This document shows positions 12,501 through 23,078 of a stretch of 64,000 nucleotides of DNA, piece after piece. Origin of the DNA: Limnoperna fortunei (Eukaryota; Mollusca; Bivalvia; Mytilida; Modiolidae); the NCBI GenBank assembly GCA_944474755.1, contig OX104124.1, positions 45,523,342-45,587,341 of the forward strand, in the 5' to 3' direction. The notes beneath the pieces were generated by a model. That model did not search any database. It saw only the letters and a program-made list of their open reading frames with translations, and had not been told where the DNA came from. Numbering within the stretch: position 1 is the first letter of the stretch; the number at the start of each line of letters is the position of its first letter. The position numbers and the translations under genes were made by a program.

Positions 12501-12763
12501 TAATCCCATAATTATTAATAATTAATATTTTTTTTAGTGGATTCTGCGTTGAGATGAGTACAGTGTATACCATCTTTACCTATTCACACCTGTTTGACGT
12601 CCCTATTAGTATAACATACTGTAAAGTCGTTGCCATGACATCAGTTGGAGTAGTTGATAGAAGCCTTAAATGGTCCTTATTCTGGAAACTTTTGCTTTTC
12701 TGGGTCCTTACCATTCCTGCAAGTGCAGTTATCAGTGGAATTATATCCAGTATTGTGTTCTAA
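3509..12763 (+). CDS. SLC20A-like: SLC20/PiT-family sodium-dependent phosphate transporter, divergent, 3' half (spliced)
   Basis: The spliced exons 3509-3579, 4880-4986, 9013-9198 and 12538-12763 join in frame. They give about 196 residues that align with the C-terminal half of PiT transporters, which carry inorganic phosphate with sodium across the plasma membrane. Landmarks in order: a hydrophilic loop end; a helix leading to the signature YGGHDVSNS (family form: GGNDVSNA); a hydrophobic helix FIVLFLGFLVISLG; EPISGFCVEMSTVYT (family: SSGFTIELASALT); DVPISITYCKV (family: PVSTTHCKV); and a last helix LLLFWVLTIPASAVISGI before the stop. Two junctions rebuild conserved residues, DV(S)N and I(S)GF, which strongly supports the splice calls. 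Three signature positions differ: Asn to His, Thr to Ile, His to Tyr. The N-terminal repeat is not in the window. The family call is firm. Whether it still transports phosphate is open. Confidence 0.85.
3640..4200 (+). repeat. Degenerate tandem-core dispersed element in the SLC20 intron
   Basis: It begins with ggtctgtcagtctgtctgtc, a GTCY tract, followed by about three diverged copies of a roughly 150-bp core containing acacatcagaatttt, acatatcagaatta and actgatcagaaattt near 3708, 3868 and 4011. It resembles the tandem-core elements elsewhere in the window but has no recognisable right end. Confidence 0.5.
4255..4579 (+). repeat. 66-bp tandem repeat, about 4.9 identical copies
   Basis: Units start at 4255, 4321, 4387, 4453 and 4519 with ggggtgtcgctagtgaagca and run to gaggttcttatttgaca. 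I see no difference between copies, so the expansion is very recent. It lies in the SLC20 intron between the exons at 3509 and 4880. The unit contains in-frame stops and is not coding. Confidence 0.95.
4880..4986 (+). CDS. SLC20A-like: SLC20-like exon with the GANDVAN-type signature
   Basis: The 107-nt exon follows the acceptor ggtcatttcag and ends GTGAG|gtacat. It enters in phase 0 and leaves with two bases. It encodes a short polar stretch (DIPQTSNEKLRDRW), then a membrane helix ending FSCFAYGGHDV. The trailing AG plus the first T of the next exon makes the conserved Ser of DVSN. Confidence 0.85.
5168..5413 (-). mobile_element. tRNA-derived SINE, minus orientation
   Basis: On the minus strand it has a tRNA-like head (tggccattgggttaaggtag, then a B-box-like gttcaagtctcact), a central gtactccggac/ccaatcttaattgacaag block, and the tail catgatatagcttaaatatt followed by gaaagtggcattaaac. 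The same family recurs six more times in this window. Confidence 0.85.
5521..6050 (-). mobile_element. Second SINE-like element sharing the SINE tail
   Basis: On the minus strand it begins gacgcccgtgcgggatccag and ends with tatagctgaaatattgctgc, then gggcgttaaacacc and a (gatt)n stretch. The last ~40 bp match the tail of the tRNA-type SINEs here, while the body is unrelated and more GC-rich than its surroundings. A 69-codon open frame inside (5727-5936) is taken as incidental. Confidence 0.65.
6105..6320 (+). repeat. Diverged partial copy of the 146-bp core
   Basis: It carries ggtaggatgacaatatttgg, a gttaaagtttttgg-type tract and a cagttcctctgtta tract in the same order as the core of the element at 6657-7900, with more substitutions. 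The next 90 bp (to about 6410) resemble the right end of the MITE at 9214-9814. Confidence 0.6.
6657..7900 (+). mobile_element. Tandem-core element with GTCTCGCC palindromic left end and seven 146-bp core copies
   Basis: The left end forms a hairpin (gtctcgcctgcgac paired with gtcgctggaggcgagac) and is followed by a ggcggcggcagcagcg tract. The core motif tcacggtccagcgactacg starts at 6851, 6997, 7143, 7289 and 7435, exactly 146 bp apart, with two more diverged copies near 7582 and 7727. The right end contains ggcgagacg near 7890. It lies in the SLC20 intron between the exons at 4880 and 9013. Confidence 0.8.
8195..8905 (-). mobile_element. tRNA-derived SINE, minus orientation, split by a later insertion
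   Basis: The tail half (tttgaatgttgttttaacgc to about 8246) and the head half (8717 to about 8905, with the B-box complement gagacttgaaccc) belong to one SINE. They are separated by a 470-bp insertion at 8247-8716. Confidence 0.85.
8247..8716. mobile_element. Non-autonomous DNA transposon with CAGGGGTTGAAAA terminal inverted repeats, nested in a SINE
   Basis: It begins caggggttgaaaa and ends ttttcaacccctg, a perfect 13-bp inverted terminus. Flanking TATAT on both sides is a likely 5-bp target duplication. Just inside the ends are gcccaaggcccgg and gcccagggctt blocks in opposite orientation. The CAGGGG terminus is hAT-like, but hAT elements normally make 8-bp duplications, so the superfamily is uncertain. 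No coding capacity. Confidence 0.75.
9013..9198 (+). CDS. SLC20A-like: SLC20-like exon, membrane helix segment
   Basis: The 186-nt exon lies between the acceptor tattttcag and the consensus donor AG|gtatgt. It enters and leaves in the same phase. The spliced reading is (S)NSVSSVFVMLKLTY, then a helix FIVLFLGFLVISLG, then VRKFGKIVMKTVGE and LVTLEPI(S). PiT proteins have a glycine-rich helix followed by VWGRRVIQTMGKDLTPI at this place. A MITE target duplication begins directly after the six donor bases. Confidence 0.9.
9205..9823. mobile_element. 601-bp Mutator-like MITE with perfect 9-bp target-site duplication
   Basis: The element itself is 9214-9814. Its ends are long inverted repeats of about 65 bp, starting tagctacaataatgtagctc on the left and, reverse-complemented, tagctacaataatatagctc on the right. 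AGTTTGTTA flanks it on both sides (9205-9213 and 9815-9823). A 9-bp duplication is typical of Mutator-like elements. There is no transposase reading frame. A relative split by a SINE lies at 37517-37750. Confidence 0.9.
9824..10820. other. SLC20 last intron, unassigned part
   Basis: AT-rich sequence between the MITE and the next element. Two overlapping open frames of about 105-116 codons exist on opposite strands at 10117-10612, but both lack similarity to anything I know and lie in the intron. I see no supported feature. Confidence 0.4.
10821..11709 (+). mobile_element. Tandem-core element with ATACCCCCC palindromic left end
   Basis: The left hairpin is ataccccccacttgaaaagc with ggggggtatat. 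It is followed by ggtgtccgtccgtt and about four copies of a 150-180-bp core (marker cccatagaaaaacatg near 11000, 11180, 11348 and 11515). The right end is gcggggggtatcaatggtga, then a hairpin gtgagcattgcttac and a T tract. Confidence 0.8.
11962..12233 (+). mobile_element. Short tandem-core-type element with ATAACCCCCA palindrome
   Basis: The left hairpin is ataacccccacaaacttg with tttgggggttat, followed by a (tctg)n tract at about 12007-12042. The right end is gtgagcgtgctcac, a hairpin, then agtccgcacttg. The core is present only once. Confidence 0.7.
12538..12763 (+). CDS. SLC20A-like: SLC20-like terminal exon
   Basis: The 226-nt exon follows the acceptor attttttttag; its first T completes the Ser codon from the previous exon. 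It encodes GFCVEMSTVYTIFTYSHL, DVPISITYCKVVAMTSVG, a linker VVDRSLKWSLFWK, a final membrane helix and a TAA stop at 12761. The order matches PiT C termini. Confidence 0.9.
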
Positions 12764-13103
12764 AATGGCAGAGAGAAATCTTTTCCTTTGACAGAGACAT
12801 GAAATATAAGTCATAAGAAAGGAGTGTTAATTCAGATGAGTGATTTATGAAGATGAGGGACATTTGAGTAAGTGTTACTTGTACAAATTGTTATTCATAT
12901 CAGGGCTTATGCCTGGTCAGAAACACTTCTTTTTCTGAGGTTGACAAAGAGAAGTTGGGATAGAATATAGAAGATTGTGTGAACTACAAGAATTTGTGAA
13001 GATTTGTTTTGTTCATATTTTGTTATTGTATTGGTATATGAAGTTTTAATTGCATTATCATGATTATTTTATATTTTTATATTGTTTTATTTTCAGCAGT
13101 TTA

Positions 13104-13109
13104 AATAAA
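13104..13109 (+). terminator. Likely poly(A) signal of the SLC20-like gene
   Basis: This AATAAA lies in ttaaataaatgg about 340 bp after the stop codon, in otherwise featureless AT-rich 3' sequence. Confidence 0.5.
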
Positions 13110-13635
13110 TGGTGATACATTATCACTTGAGGATATGAACAAACAGCAATAACTGGCCAGTCTTTTCTTTTATAAATGTTCAATATCACATATATATCCA
13201 TTAATATTCATCAATGCAAGGAAAAAGAATTCAACTATTGAAAAAGTCTACTATAAAATACTTGTTTCTTTGTCATAAGTACAGAAGATCAAATTAGAAG
13301 GGATTGTAAAAAGTGACATCATCATCTGACTGATATGTTTGATGTCAAATATCACTTTTGCAAATATTTAAAGACATATCCTACTATTGTTTCTGTGCAT
13401 TTTGATTTTAAACATTATTGTTTCGTAATTCGTTTATGATGTCGTCATAAAAATTTCGCGAAATTTCTATTTCAATTACGGTATGCTTTATGGATAAAAC
13501 TAAAATGTTATTTTATAAGTAAAAAGCAGTACAGCCTTTTAGAATTTCGAAAGAACAAAATTAATAACTTTGCATAGCAAACATAAACAAAAAAGAACTC
13601 ATGTAGTTTTACGAAAAACGTGCCCTTCCTTTTTT

Positions 13636-15111
13636 AGCTCACCTGACCCGAAGGGTCATGTGAGCTATTGCCATCACTTGGCGTCCGTCGTCCTCGTCGT
13701 CGGCGTCGTCGTCGTCGTCGTCGTTAACTTTTCTTCAAAATCTTCTCCTCCAAAACCACTGAAGGGATTGCTTTGAAACTTTGCACACATCATCAGTAAA
13801 ATGTCCTCTACCAAGTTTGCTCAAATCATGGCCTCAGACCAACCAACATGGCCGCCATGGCTAAAAATAGAACAGGGGGGTCAAAATACAGTTTTTGCTT
13901 ATAGTTCAAAAAGTATAACAGATACAGGAAAACCAAAGGGACCTTCCTTCTTCAGCATCTAAAGCTCTACAAAACACTCCATTGGGTCAAAGTTGTATGA
14001 TGACTCCTTGTAGGAGTTATTGCCCTTTAATTGTCAAAATTGATGATTTTTGCCATTTTTGCCTCAAAATCTTGAAAATTATTAGAACTAGAGAAAAAGT
14101 TAGCATTGCTTAATTGTTCTGCTCTATGAGGGCTACAAAAATGACTTAAGGGTCAAGATTGTCTGATTAACCGTTTAAGAGTTATTCCCCTTGAACTGTT
14201 TTTTTTAATTTGTTTTAATTGATTTTTGAAAATATTCTCCTCTGAAACAACTGAAAGTACTGCTTTGAAACTTTGTACACATTATCCGTCAAATGTCCTC
14301 AACCAAGTTTGTACCAACCATGGCTGCAGATAACCAACATGGCCACCATGGCTAAAAATAGGACGGAAAGGGGGGGGGGGTAAAATACAGTTTTTGGCTT
14401 ATATTTAAAAAAGTGTAACAGATACAGGAAAACCGAAGAGACATGCCTTCATCTGCATCAAAAGCTCTACGAAACACTCCATTGGGTTGAAGTTGTATGA
14501 TGACTCCTTATAGGAGTTATTGCCCTTTAATTGTCGAAATTGATTATTTTTGACATTTTTGCCTCAAAATCATGAAAATTATTAGAACTAGAGAAAAAGT
14601 TAGCATTGCTTAATTGTTCTGCTCTATGAGGGCTACAAAAATGACTTTAGGGTCAAGTTAGGAATTATTCTCCTTGAACATTTTTTTAATCAATTTTACT
14701 TGATTTTAAAAAATCTTCTCCTCTTTAACCATTGAAAGGACTGCTTTGAAACACTGCACACATCATCTTTAGGACGTCCTCTACCACCTGACTACCTATA
14801 TAGCTACGTTGGCTTTTAATAGAAAAAATGAAAAAAGGCGGGGGGGGGGGGGGGGGGGGGGGTGGTTAGTCGAGAGAGTTTTCGACTGATAGTTAAAAAA
14901 GTACAACAGGTACAGCAAATTTGAAGTGAACTTCCCTTCTCCCTCTAAGCATCAAAAGCTCCTCCTTATAGGAGTTATTTCCCTTAAAAGGTCGAAATTA
15001 ATGATTTTGCAGAAGTGTTGGGCAATTCCTTATAGCAAAGAAAAGCTGGATAAAAAAGGGTTGTTTGGTTTCAGGTTCAGGTGAGCGATACAGGCTCCTG
15101 GGAGCCTCTAG
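13636..15111 (+). mobile_element. Full-length AGCTCACCTG tandem-core element
   Basis: The left hairpin is agctcacctgacccgaaggg with tcatgtgagct, followed by a (gtc)n tract to about 13728. Three diverged core copies follow, with markers accactgaagggattgctt near 13755, caactgaaagtactgctttg near 14248 and ccattgaaaggactgctttg near 14728. The right end is tcaggtgagcgatac, the palindrome aggctcctgggagcct and ctagt. Terminal tcaggtgagc is the inverse of the start. A run of 23 G (14840-14862) interrupts the third core. Confidence 0.85.
14840..14862 (+). repeat. Poly(G) run
   Basis: 23 consecutive G inside the third core copy of the AGCTCACCTG element. It could form a G-quadruplex and its length is likely imprecise in an assembly. 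Confidence 0.9.
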
Positions 15112-15949
15112 TTCCAATTCTGGCCTAGATACAAATTTTTCACAAATATTTTTTCCCCTGATTCGGTGACCATTTTTTTTTATTTCTTCAATTTTGATAG
15201 TAGGTTATTCTCTATCTTCTGTGAAATTATAGTTTTCTTATCTTAGGTCAATTTTTTTAGATCTACGATTTTGTGTATTAGGTGTGCTTAACAAAAATGA
15301 CAGGAACATATTAATTCCACATTTATGCTCGAAACATACGTTCTTTTTAAAAAGCATTTTGGCTTAGTTGTGTTCTACATGCCACGAAGCCTTCAAAACA
15401 ATCTAAGTTGATTCTAACAGGAAACTATGGGAAAAGTAACACATAATCCTAGTACCCTAAAACAGGATGTAAAGATGATGTCATAACTTTTGAATACAGT
15501 CAGTGACACCAACTTTTTTTAAATTTTTATTTAAAGTTCTTTTCATAAGGAAAGTTAAGACAAAATATTAAGAAAATATCATATGGAGATGGAATAGTAG
15601 GATATGTTCTTAAACAGATAAAAACATATTTTAAAATTGACTTCCAAATTGCTAATTTTAACTAAAATCTAGTAGAAGAGTCAGAACAACACTTGGTAAG
15701 ATGCTTAAGTTTGCAATTTTTATAGTACGACTAGTTTCTGCAGTTACCTCCCATCATCAGGACAATTTTATATAAAATTTCATTGCTTAAGTACTATATT
15801 TAGGTATCTACAATTATGTCAAAATATACAATTTTATAATCTTTGCAAAAGACATCTAAAGATGACTACCAGATGTATTTTTTTATAGTGGCTTTTAAAC
15901 TGGCACATGTATCTGCTAGTATTATTAGGCTAAACTTTAAAAAAAAAAT
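15112..15949. other. Unassigned AT-rich spacer
   Basis: No open frame, repeat or splice signal stands out between the AGCTCACCTG element and the satellite array. Confidence 0.4.
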
Positions 15950-18900
15950 CAGGTGAGTACCAGCTTACACTGTTTTGATTACTGTGCTTGTTTATTAAAA
16001 AGGTGCATTAACATGATAAACATGGTGCTGTGACAAAAATACGATGGTTTATTTCCCAGTAGGAAATTATATTGAAAGGCGACATAGTGGGACTGTTCAA
16101 AATGACAAGGCAACTTTAACTTTGCCTTTGATGATGAACAAATTCAATAGGGACCTTATAAAACTACTTTTTTCTGCCAAGCTGCCTTCAAATGGAAACT
16201 GTGCCCTGTGTCATGGGGACAAACTCTCTTTTTGTTATGAAGTATGTAATATCATTGTTTTACAATGAATATCTGGTGACTGTTTCATGTTTAAATTGTT
16301 AACAAGTAGGTTAGTCAGATCCTAACTTTAATTTAAATTTATTAAACATGTAAATGTAACATTAATTATAATGTAAGTTAATTGGTTGTAACAGACTTAT
16401 AGTCAATAGCCACCTTTTGGTAAATTGACAAATAACCCACCTGTAAAAAATGTATTGTTATAACACTGTAAATATGTTTGATATCATGATAATTGTATGT
16501 TAATTTGCTAGTATTTTCATGTACAAAGAAAAAGTCTGGCGGGTACCAGCTAACACTGTTTTGATTATTCCTTTTGTTTAATAAAATAAAGTTCATTAAC
16601 ATAATAAACAAGGCGCTATGACAAAAATATGATGGTTTAATACCCAGACGAAAATTATATTGAAAGGTTATATAGGGGTACTGTTCAAAATGACAAGGCA
16701 ACTTCAACTATGCTTTTGATGATAAACAAGGCGAAATGGGACCATGATAAAACTACTTATTTCCCCGAGCTGACCTCCACGGCAAGTGTGGCCATATGTC
16801 ATAGAGAAGACATTTTCTTGTTGTGAAGTTTGTAATATCATGTAGACACTGTAATTTTATTACAATGAATATCCGGTGACTGTTTCATGTTTAAAATTGT
16901 TGTTAATTGCATTTATAAAATACTAATTTTTAGTTGAAATTATATACTATGTTCATTAATAAGGTGCATTAACATAATAAACATGGCACTGTGACAAAAA
17001 TACGATGGTTTATTACCCAGTAGGAAATTATATTGAAAAGCGACCTAGTGGAATTGTTCAAAATGACAAGGCAACTTCAACTTTGCTTTTGATTATGAAC
17101 AAGTTAAAGAGGGACCATGATAAAACTACTTTTTTCACCAAGCTGCCCTCAAATGGAAACTGTGCCCTGTGTCATGGAGACAAACTCTCTTTGTTATGAA
17201 GTATGTAATATCAATGTTTTACAATGAATATCTGGGGACTGTTTCATGTTTAAATTGTTAACAAGTAGGTTAATCAGATCCTCACTTTTAGTTAAATTCA
17301 TTAAACATGTAAATGTAACATTAATTATAATGTAAGTTAGTTAGTTGTAACCGATTTTATAGTCAAAAGCCACCTTTTGGTGAATTGACAAATAACCCAC
17401 ATGTAAATAATTAATTGTTATGTCACTGTTAATATTTTTGATGTCATAATAATTATATGTAATCTGTTACTATTTTTATGTACAAAAAAAAGTCTGGCGG
17501 GTACCAGCTAACACTGTTTTGATAATTCCCCTTGTTTAGAAATAAGGTGGATTAACATGATAAACATGGCAATATGACAAAAATACCAGGATTTATTACC
17601 AAGTCAGAAAATATATTGAGCGCTAGGTGATATAGGGTTACTGTTCAAAATGACAAGGCAACTTCAGCTATGCTTTTGATGATGAACAAGGCAAAGCGGG
17701 ACCATGATAAAACTACTTATTTCCTCGAGCTGCCCTGCACGGCAAGTGTGGACATATGTCATAGAGAAGACCTTTTCTTGTTATAAAGTTTGTAATATCA
17801 TGTAGACACTGTAATTTTATTACAATGAATATCCAGTGACTGTTTCATGTTAAAATTGTTGTTAATAACATTTATAAAATACTAATCTTTAGTTGAAATT
17901 ATATACTATGTTCATTAATAAGGTGCATTAACATAATAAACATGGCACTGTGACAAAAATCCGATGGTTTATCACCCAGTAGGAAATTATATTGAAAAGC
18001 GACCTAGTGGAATTGTTCAAAATGACAAGGCAACTTCAACTTTGCTTTTGATTATGAACAAGTTAAGAGGGACCATGATAAAACTACTTTTTCCCCCAAG
18101 TTGCCTTCAAATGGAACTGTCATGGGGACAAACTCTCTTTTTGTTATGAAGTTTGTACATGTAATATCAATGTTTTACAATGAATATATGGTGATTGTTT
18201 CATGTTTAAATTGTTAAAAGGTAGGTTAGTCAGATCCTAACTTTTAGTTAAATTTATTAAACATGTAAATGTAAAATTAATTATAATGTAAGTTAATTAG
18301 TTGTAAAAGACTTATAGTCGATAGCCACCTATTGGTGAATTGACAAATAACCCACCTGTACAAAATTAATTGTTATACCACTATTAATATTTTTGATATC
18401 ATGATAATTATATGTAATCTGTTACTATTTTTATGTACAAAGAAAAAGTCTGGCAGGTACCAGCTAACACTGTTTTGATTATTCTCCTTGTTTAAAAATA
18501 AGGTGCATTAACATGATAAACATGAGGCTGTGACAAAAATACCATGATTTATTACCCAGTAGTCAATTATATTGAAAGGCGTTTATAAGGGAACTGTTCA
18601 AAATGACAAGGCAACTGCAACTATGCTTTTGATGATGAACAAGGTGAAGTGGGACCATGATAAAACTACTTATTTCCCCAAGCTGCCCTCCAACCCAATT
18701 GTGGCCATATGTCATAGAGAAGACCTTTTTTTGTTGTGAAGTTTGTAATATCATGTAGACACTGTAATTTTATTACACTGAATATCTGGTGACTGTTTCA
18801 TGTTAAAATTGTTGTTAATTGCTTTAATTAAATACTGATTTTAGGTTGAAATTATTAAACGTGTTAAATATGTAAATGTATAATGAATAATAATGTAAGT

Positions 18901-20060
18901 TAATTAGTTGCTGTAGAGATATAGACAATAGCCATTTTTTTGTAAATTGACAATCCACCTGTAAAAAAGTTTATTTTTATACATCTAAACATTTTTGATA
19001 TCATGATATAGGTAGATCTGCTGTATATTTATGTACAAAGAAAAGTCAGGCGGGTACCAGCTAACACTGTTTTGATTATTCCCCTTGTTTAGAAATAAGG
19101 TGCAGTAACATGATAAACATGACGCTGTGACAAAAATACGATGATTAATTACCCAGTAGGCAATTATATTGAATAGTGGGACTGTTCAAAATGACAAGGC
19201 AACTTCAACTTTGCTTTTGATGATGAACAAGGTGAAGTGGGACCATGATAAAACTACTTCTTCCCCCAACCCACAAGTGTGGCTATATGGAGAAGAATTC
19301 TTCTTGTTGTTAAGTTTGTAATTCATGCATAACTGTGATTGTATTACAGTGAATATCAGGTGTCTGTTTAATGTTTAAGTTGGTAAAAAGTAGGTTGATC
19401 AGATCCTAACTTTTAGAATTTATTAAACATGTAAATGTAAAATTAATTAAAAAGTATGTTAATTAGTTGTAATAGACATATAGTCAATAGCCACCTTTTG
19501 GTAAATTGACCAATAACCCACGTATAAAAAAATAATTTTTATACCACTGTTAATATTTTTGATATAGATCTGCTGGTATTTTGATGCACATTTAAAAGTC
19601 GGGCGGGTACCAGCTAACACTGTTTTAATTATTCTCCTTGTTTAAAAATAAGGTGCATTAAAATGATAAACATGAAGCTGTGACAAAAATATGATGGTTT
19701 ATTATGAAATTAACAATTATATTGGGCATTTATAAAAGGAGTGTTCAAAATGACAAGGCAAATTCAACTTTGCTTTTGATGATGAACAAGGTGAAGTGGA
19801 ACCATGATAAAACTACTTCTTCCCCTGAGCCGCAAGCATGGCCTTATGTTGTGGAGACAAACTCTTTTTATTGTGAAATTTGTAATATCATCATAACTAT
19901 GATTGTATTACATTGAATATCCGGTGACTGTTTCATTTTTAAATTGTTTAATTATTACATTAATAAAATACTGATTTTAAGTTGAATTTGTTAAACATGT
20001 AAATGCAAAATGAAATACGATGCAAGTTAATTAGTTATGATGGAGATAAAAACAATAGCC
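15950..20060 (+). repeat. Satellite array with a 960-bp higher-order unit
   Basis: The marker gataaacatgg/cataataaacatgg recurs at about 16021, 16609, 16982, 17565, 17941, 18521, 19118 and 19671. Spacings alternate 588, 373, 583, 376, then 580, 597 and 553. Two successive dimers (16021-16982 and 16982-17941) are 961 and 959 bp. Each monomer carries ccagctaacactgttttgat, ttcaaaatgacaaggcaac and gggaccatgataaaactact. Short open frames of 61-74 codons starting MVYxPVGNYIE are relics of repetition, not genes. Confidence 0.9.
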
Positions 20061-20094
20061 AGGTTTTTTGTTTTGTATTGTAGTAATGTTTCTT

Positions 20095-20220
20095 TACATT
20101 AAGGTATTGAATTTACTTAATATAATCAAACATAAATTTACTTAAAATAATCAAACATGAATTTACTTACAATAACAAGCATGAATTTACTTAATGTAAT
20201 CAAGCATGAATTTACTCGCT
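20095..20220 (+). repeat. ~27-bp minisatellite, about 5 copies
   Basis: Repeats of gaatttacttaatataatca with variants (aaacatgaatttacttac, aagcatgaatttactta) follow the satellite array. Confidence 0.8.
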
Positions 20221-20796
20221 TCTAATTTTTTTTCTGCGTCATGGAGGGTGTGTGACATTGAACTTGTGCTGATTGTTTTGAAGGTTAGACCACCCAACAA
20301 ATGTGATATTTTTCTCCATGACCATGATGACATGGTTTCTACAAATTGTTATACTGTTTTTTTTATATTTTAAAATATGTTAAATAACTCCAAAACTGTT
20401 TTTATTTTAAAATAAGTGTGTAGAAATGAAATTCTATAAATAAGTCAATTTATTCAGAATAACCCCCTGTAAAAAAGATAGCACTATAAACGTCTTTGAT
20501 TCCAAAATAAATGTATCTATGCAGTTCAAAAGAAACACAAACATTTTCAACACAATACAATTTGTATTCCAACCAGTACTGTTTCAAATACTCCTTAATG
20601 ATGCTTCTGTAAGGCATACTGGCCATGTACTAGTTATCACAATTTTTCAGAGGTTTTTTGTAACTGCTCTCTTTACTTAGAATTAAGTGCCCAGTAGGGT
20701 CCCAGAATATGAATGATGACCCCAGAACATACCTATTATCAATTATATTATGTATATTAAAATTCTGCCAATGAAGATGGCTGATTTTGAAGGGGT

Positions 20797-21180
20797 TTTT
20801 AGTCCCCTACTGGCCTTGCCGAAGGGGCCTACGGGTTGCCACTCTGTCCTTCAGTCCATCACACACATTTTCCGGACTTTTTTCTAAACACTTGCCGATA
20901 TTGAGCTGCTGTTTGGTACATGAGTCAGCCATCATAAGTTACAAGTCTTACTGGTCTAATGATTTTTGTCAAAATTATGGCCTCTTGACTTAAAAAATTT
21001 CTTTTTGTAAAGGCTTGCAGATATTGAGCTGATATTAAGTATGTGAGTCAACCATCATCAATTTGAAATATTTTTCTGATGCAATGATTTTTGACACAAT
21101 TATGACCCTTGGAAATTGTATTTGCCTACAGTGGACAGAATTGCCTAAGCGATACTATCCACACTTGTTCATAATAATGT
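20797..21180 (+). mobile_element. Degenerate two-core dispersed element
   Basis: It starts ttagtcccctactggcc and aggggcctacgggttgcc. It holds two diverged copies of ttgccgatattgagctg followed by tgagtcagccatcatcaa, near 20892 and 21015. The right end is gcgatactatccacacttg. It lies directly before the next element. Confidence 0.55.
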
Positions 21181-21204
21181 GTACCAGTTATCACAACAAT
21201 TTTT

Positions 21205-21620
21205 ATGCCCCCGCGGCGACATGTCGGGGGGCATTAAGTTTTACTCATGTCCGTCCGTCTGTCCGTACGTACGTCCGAACAAATTTCCGTCAAGCTTTTC
21301 TCAGAAACCGTACATGAGAACAATTTAAAATTTGGCAGAGTGGTTCAGTATCACAAGTTGTACGTCCTAAGCGAATTTCAGACCTGTCGGACAACTACTT
21401 CCTGTTTGGGACTTCATTTGTACATAAATACGTCCGTCTGTATGTACAAATTTCCGTCAAGCTTTTCTCAGAAACCGTACAGGAGAACAATTTGAAATTT
21501 GGCAGGGTTGTTCAGTATCACAAGTTGTACGTCCTAAGCGACTTTCAGACCTGTTGGACAACTACTTCCTGTTTGGGACTTACTTTAGCGGGGGCATCGG
21601 TGTCCCATGGACACATTCTT
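21205..21620 (+). mobile_element. Tandem-core element with ATGCCCCCGCGG palindrome, two core copies
   Basis: The left end is atgcccccgcggcgac with gtcggggggcat, followed by gtccgtccgtctgtccgtac. Two core copies (marker gtcaagcttttctcagaaac at 21290 and 21458) are about 168 bp apart. The right end is gcgggggcatcgg with the hairpin gtgtcccatggacac. Confidence 0.85.
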
Positions 21621-21644
21621 CAATTTTTTTATTATCACTTTTTT

Positions 21645-23078
21645 AGCTCACCTGACCTGAATGTAATGTGAGCTATACCATTGCTTGGTGTCTGTTGTCG
21701 TCGTTGTTAACTTGTATTTAATAAAATCAGTAAAATGTCCTCTACCAAGTTTGCACAAATCATGTCCACAGACCAATCAACATTGCCGCCTCGGATAAAA
21801 ATAGAATTGTATAACAGATACTGGAAAACTGGAAAACTGAAGGAAACTTCCTTCTACAGCTTCAATGCTTTACAAAACACTCCATTAAGTCGAACTTGTA
21901 TGATAACTCCTTGTAGGAGTTATTGCCCCTTAAGTGTCAAAATTGATGATTTTTGCAGTTTTTTCCACGAAATCTTGAGCATTGTTAAATTGTGTAACTC
22001 TATGAGAGTTACAGAGATGAATTAGGGGCAAGAATGTCTAATCAACCTATAAGGAGTTATTCCCCCTTGAACTGTTTGTAAATCAATTTTAATTGATTTT
22101 TATAAATTATCCTGAAACCACTGAAACGACTGCTGTACACACCATCAGTAAAATGTCCTGTACCAAGTTTGCGCAAACCATGGCCGCCTTGGCTAAAAAT
22201 AGAACAGGGTGAGAGCGGGTCAAAAAAAGCTTTTGGCTAATAGTTCGAAAAGTATACAAGATACAAGAAAACCGATGATACACTCTGTCTTCAGCATCAA
22301 AAGCTCTTCAAAACACTTTTGCCCATATTCGTTAAAATTGATGATTTTTGCCATTTTTTCCTAAAAATGTTGAAAATTATTACAACTAGTTATTAGCACT
22401 GATTAATTGTTGAGTTCTATGGGAGCTACAAAAATGACTTCAGAGTAAAGATTGTCTGATGAACCGTTTAGGCGTTATTCCCCTTGAGCTTTTTAAAATC
22501 AATTTTAATTGATTTTTAAAAATCTTCACTTAAACCAATGAAGGGACTGCTTGAAACATCATCCTCATCATTAGGATGTCCTCTTCCAAAATTGCTCAAA
22601 TCATAAGTCAAAACAGCTGACCAACAACATTGCTACCTTGGCTTAAAATAAAACAAGGGGTCAAAATAGAATTTGGCTTTTAGTTCAAAAGTATAACACA
22701 AACAAAATCTGAATTGAACCTCTTTCCTCAGCATCAAAATCTCTAAAAGATTTCTAAATGAGATGAAGTTGTGTAATGATGCCTTAGAGGAGTTATTGCC
22801 CCTAAATTGTCAAAATTGTCGATTTTTGTCATTTTTCCCCAATATCAGAAAAAAATGTAAGAGCTAGGGAAAATCTGTTCCGTTCAAAATTATTCAGCCT
22901 AACACGATTTGCAAAAATGATTATTGATGCATATGTTTTGGACAACGCCTACTAGGAGTTATTTCCCTTAAAACGTTTAAATTATTGATATTTGCCATGT
23001 CAGACAATTCCTTATAGGAAAGAAAAGTTGAATAAAAAGGAAGAATTGTCAGGTTCAGGTATGCGATACAGGCTCATA
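21645..23078 (+). mobile_element. Second AGCTCACCTG tandem-core element, degenerate right end
   Basis: The left end is agctcacctgacctgaatg with tgtgagct and a short gtcgtcgttg tract. It has three core copies like those at 13636-15111. The right end, ggttcaggtatgcgatacag with ggctcata, has lost the terminal palindrome. Confidence 0.8.

Noticed and set aside
16044..16268. Small open frames MVYxPVGNYIE in the 16-20 kb satellite
   Set aside because: They recur only because the satellite recurs, and lengths and frames differ between copies.
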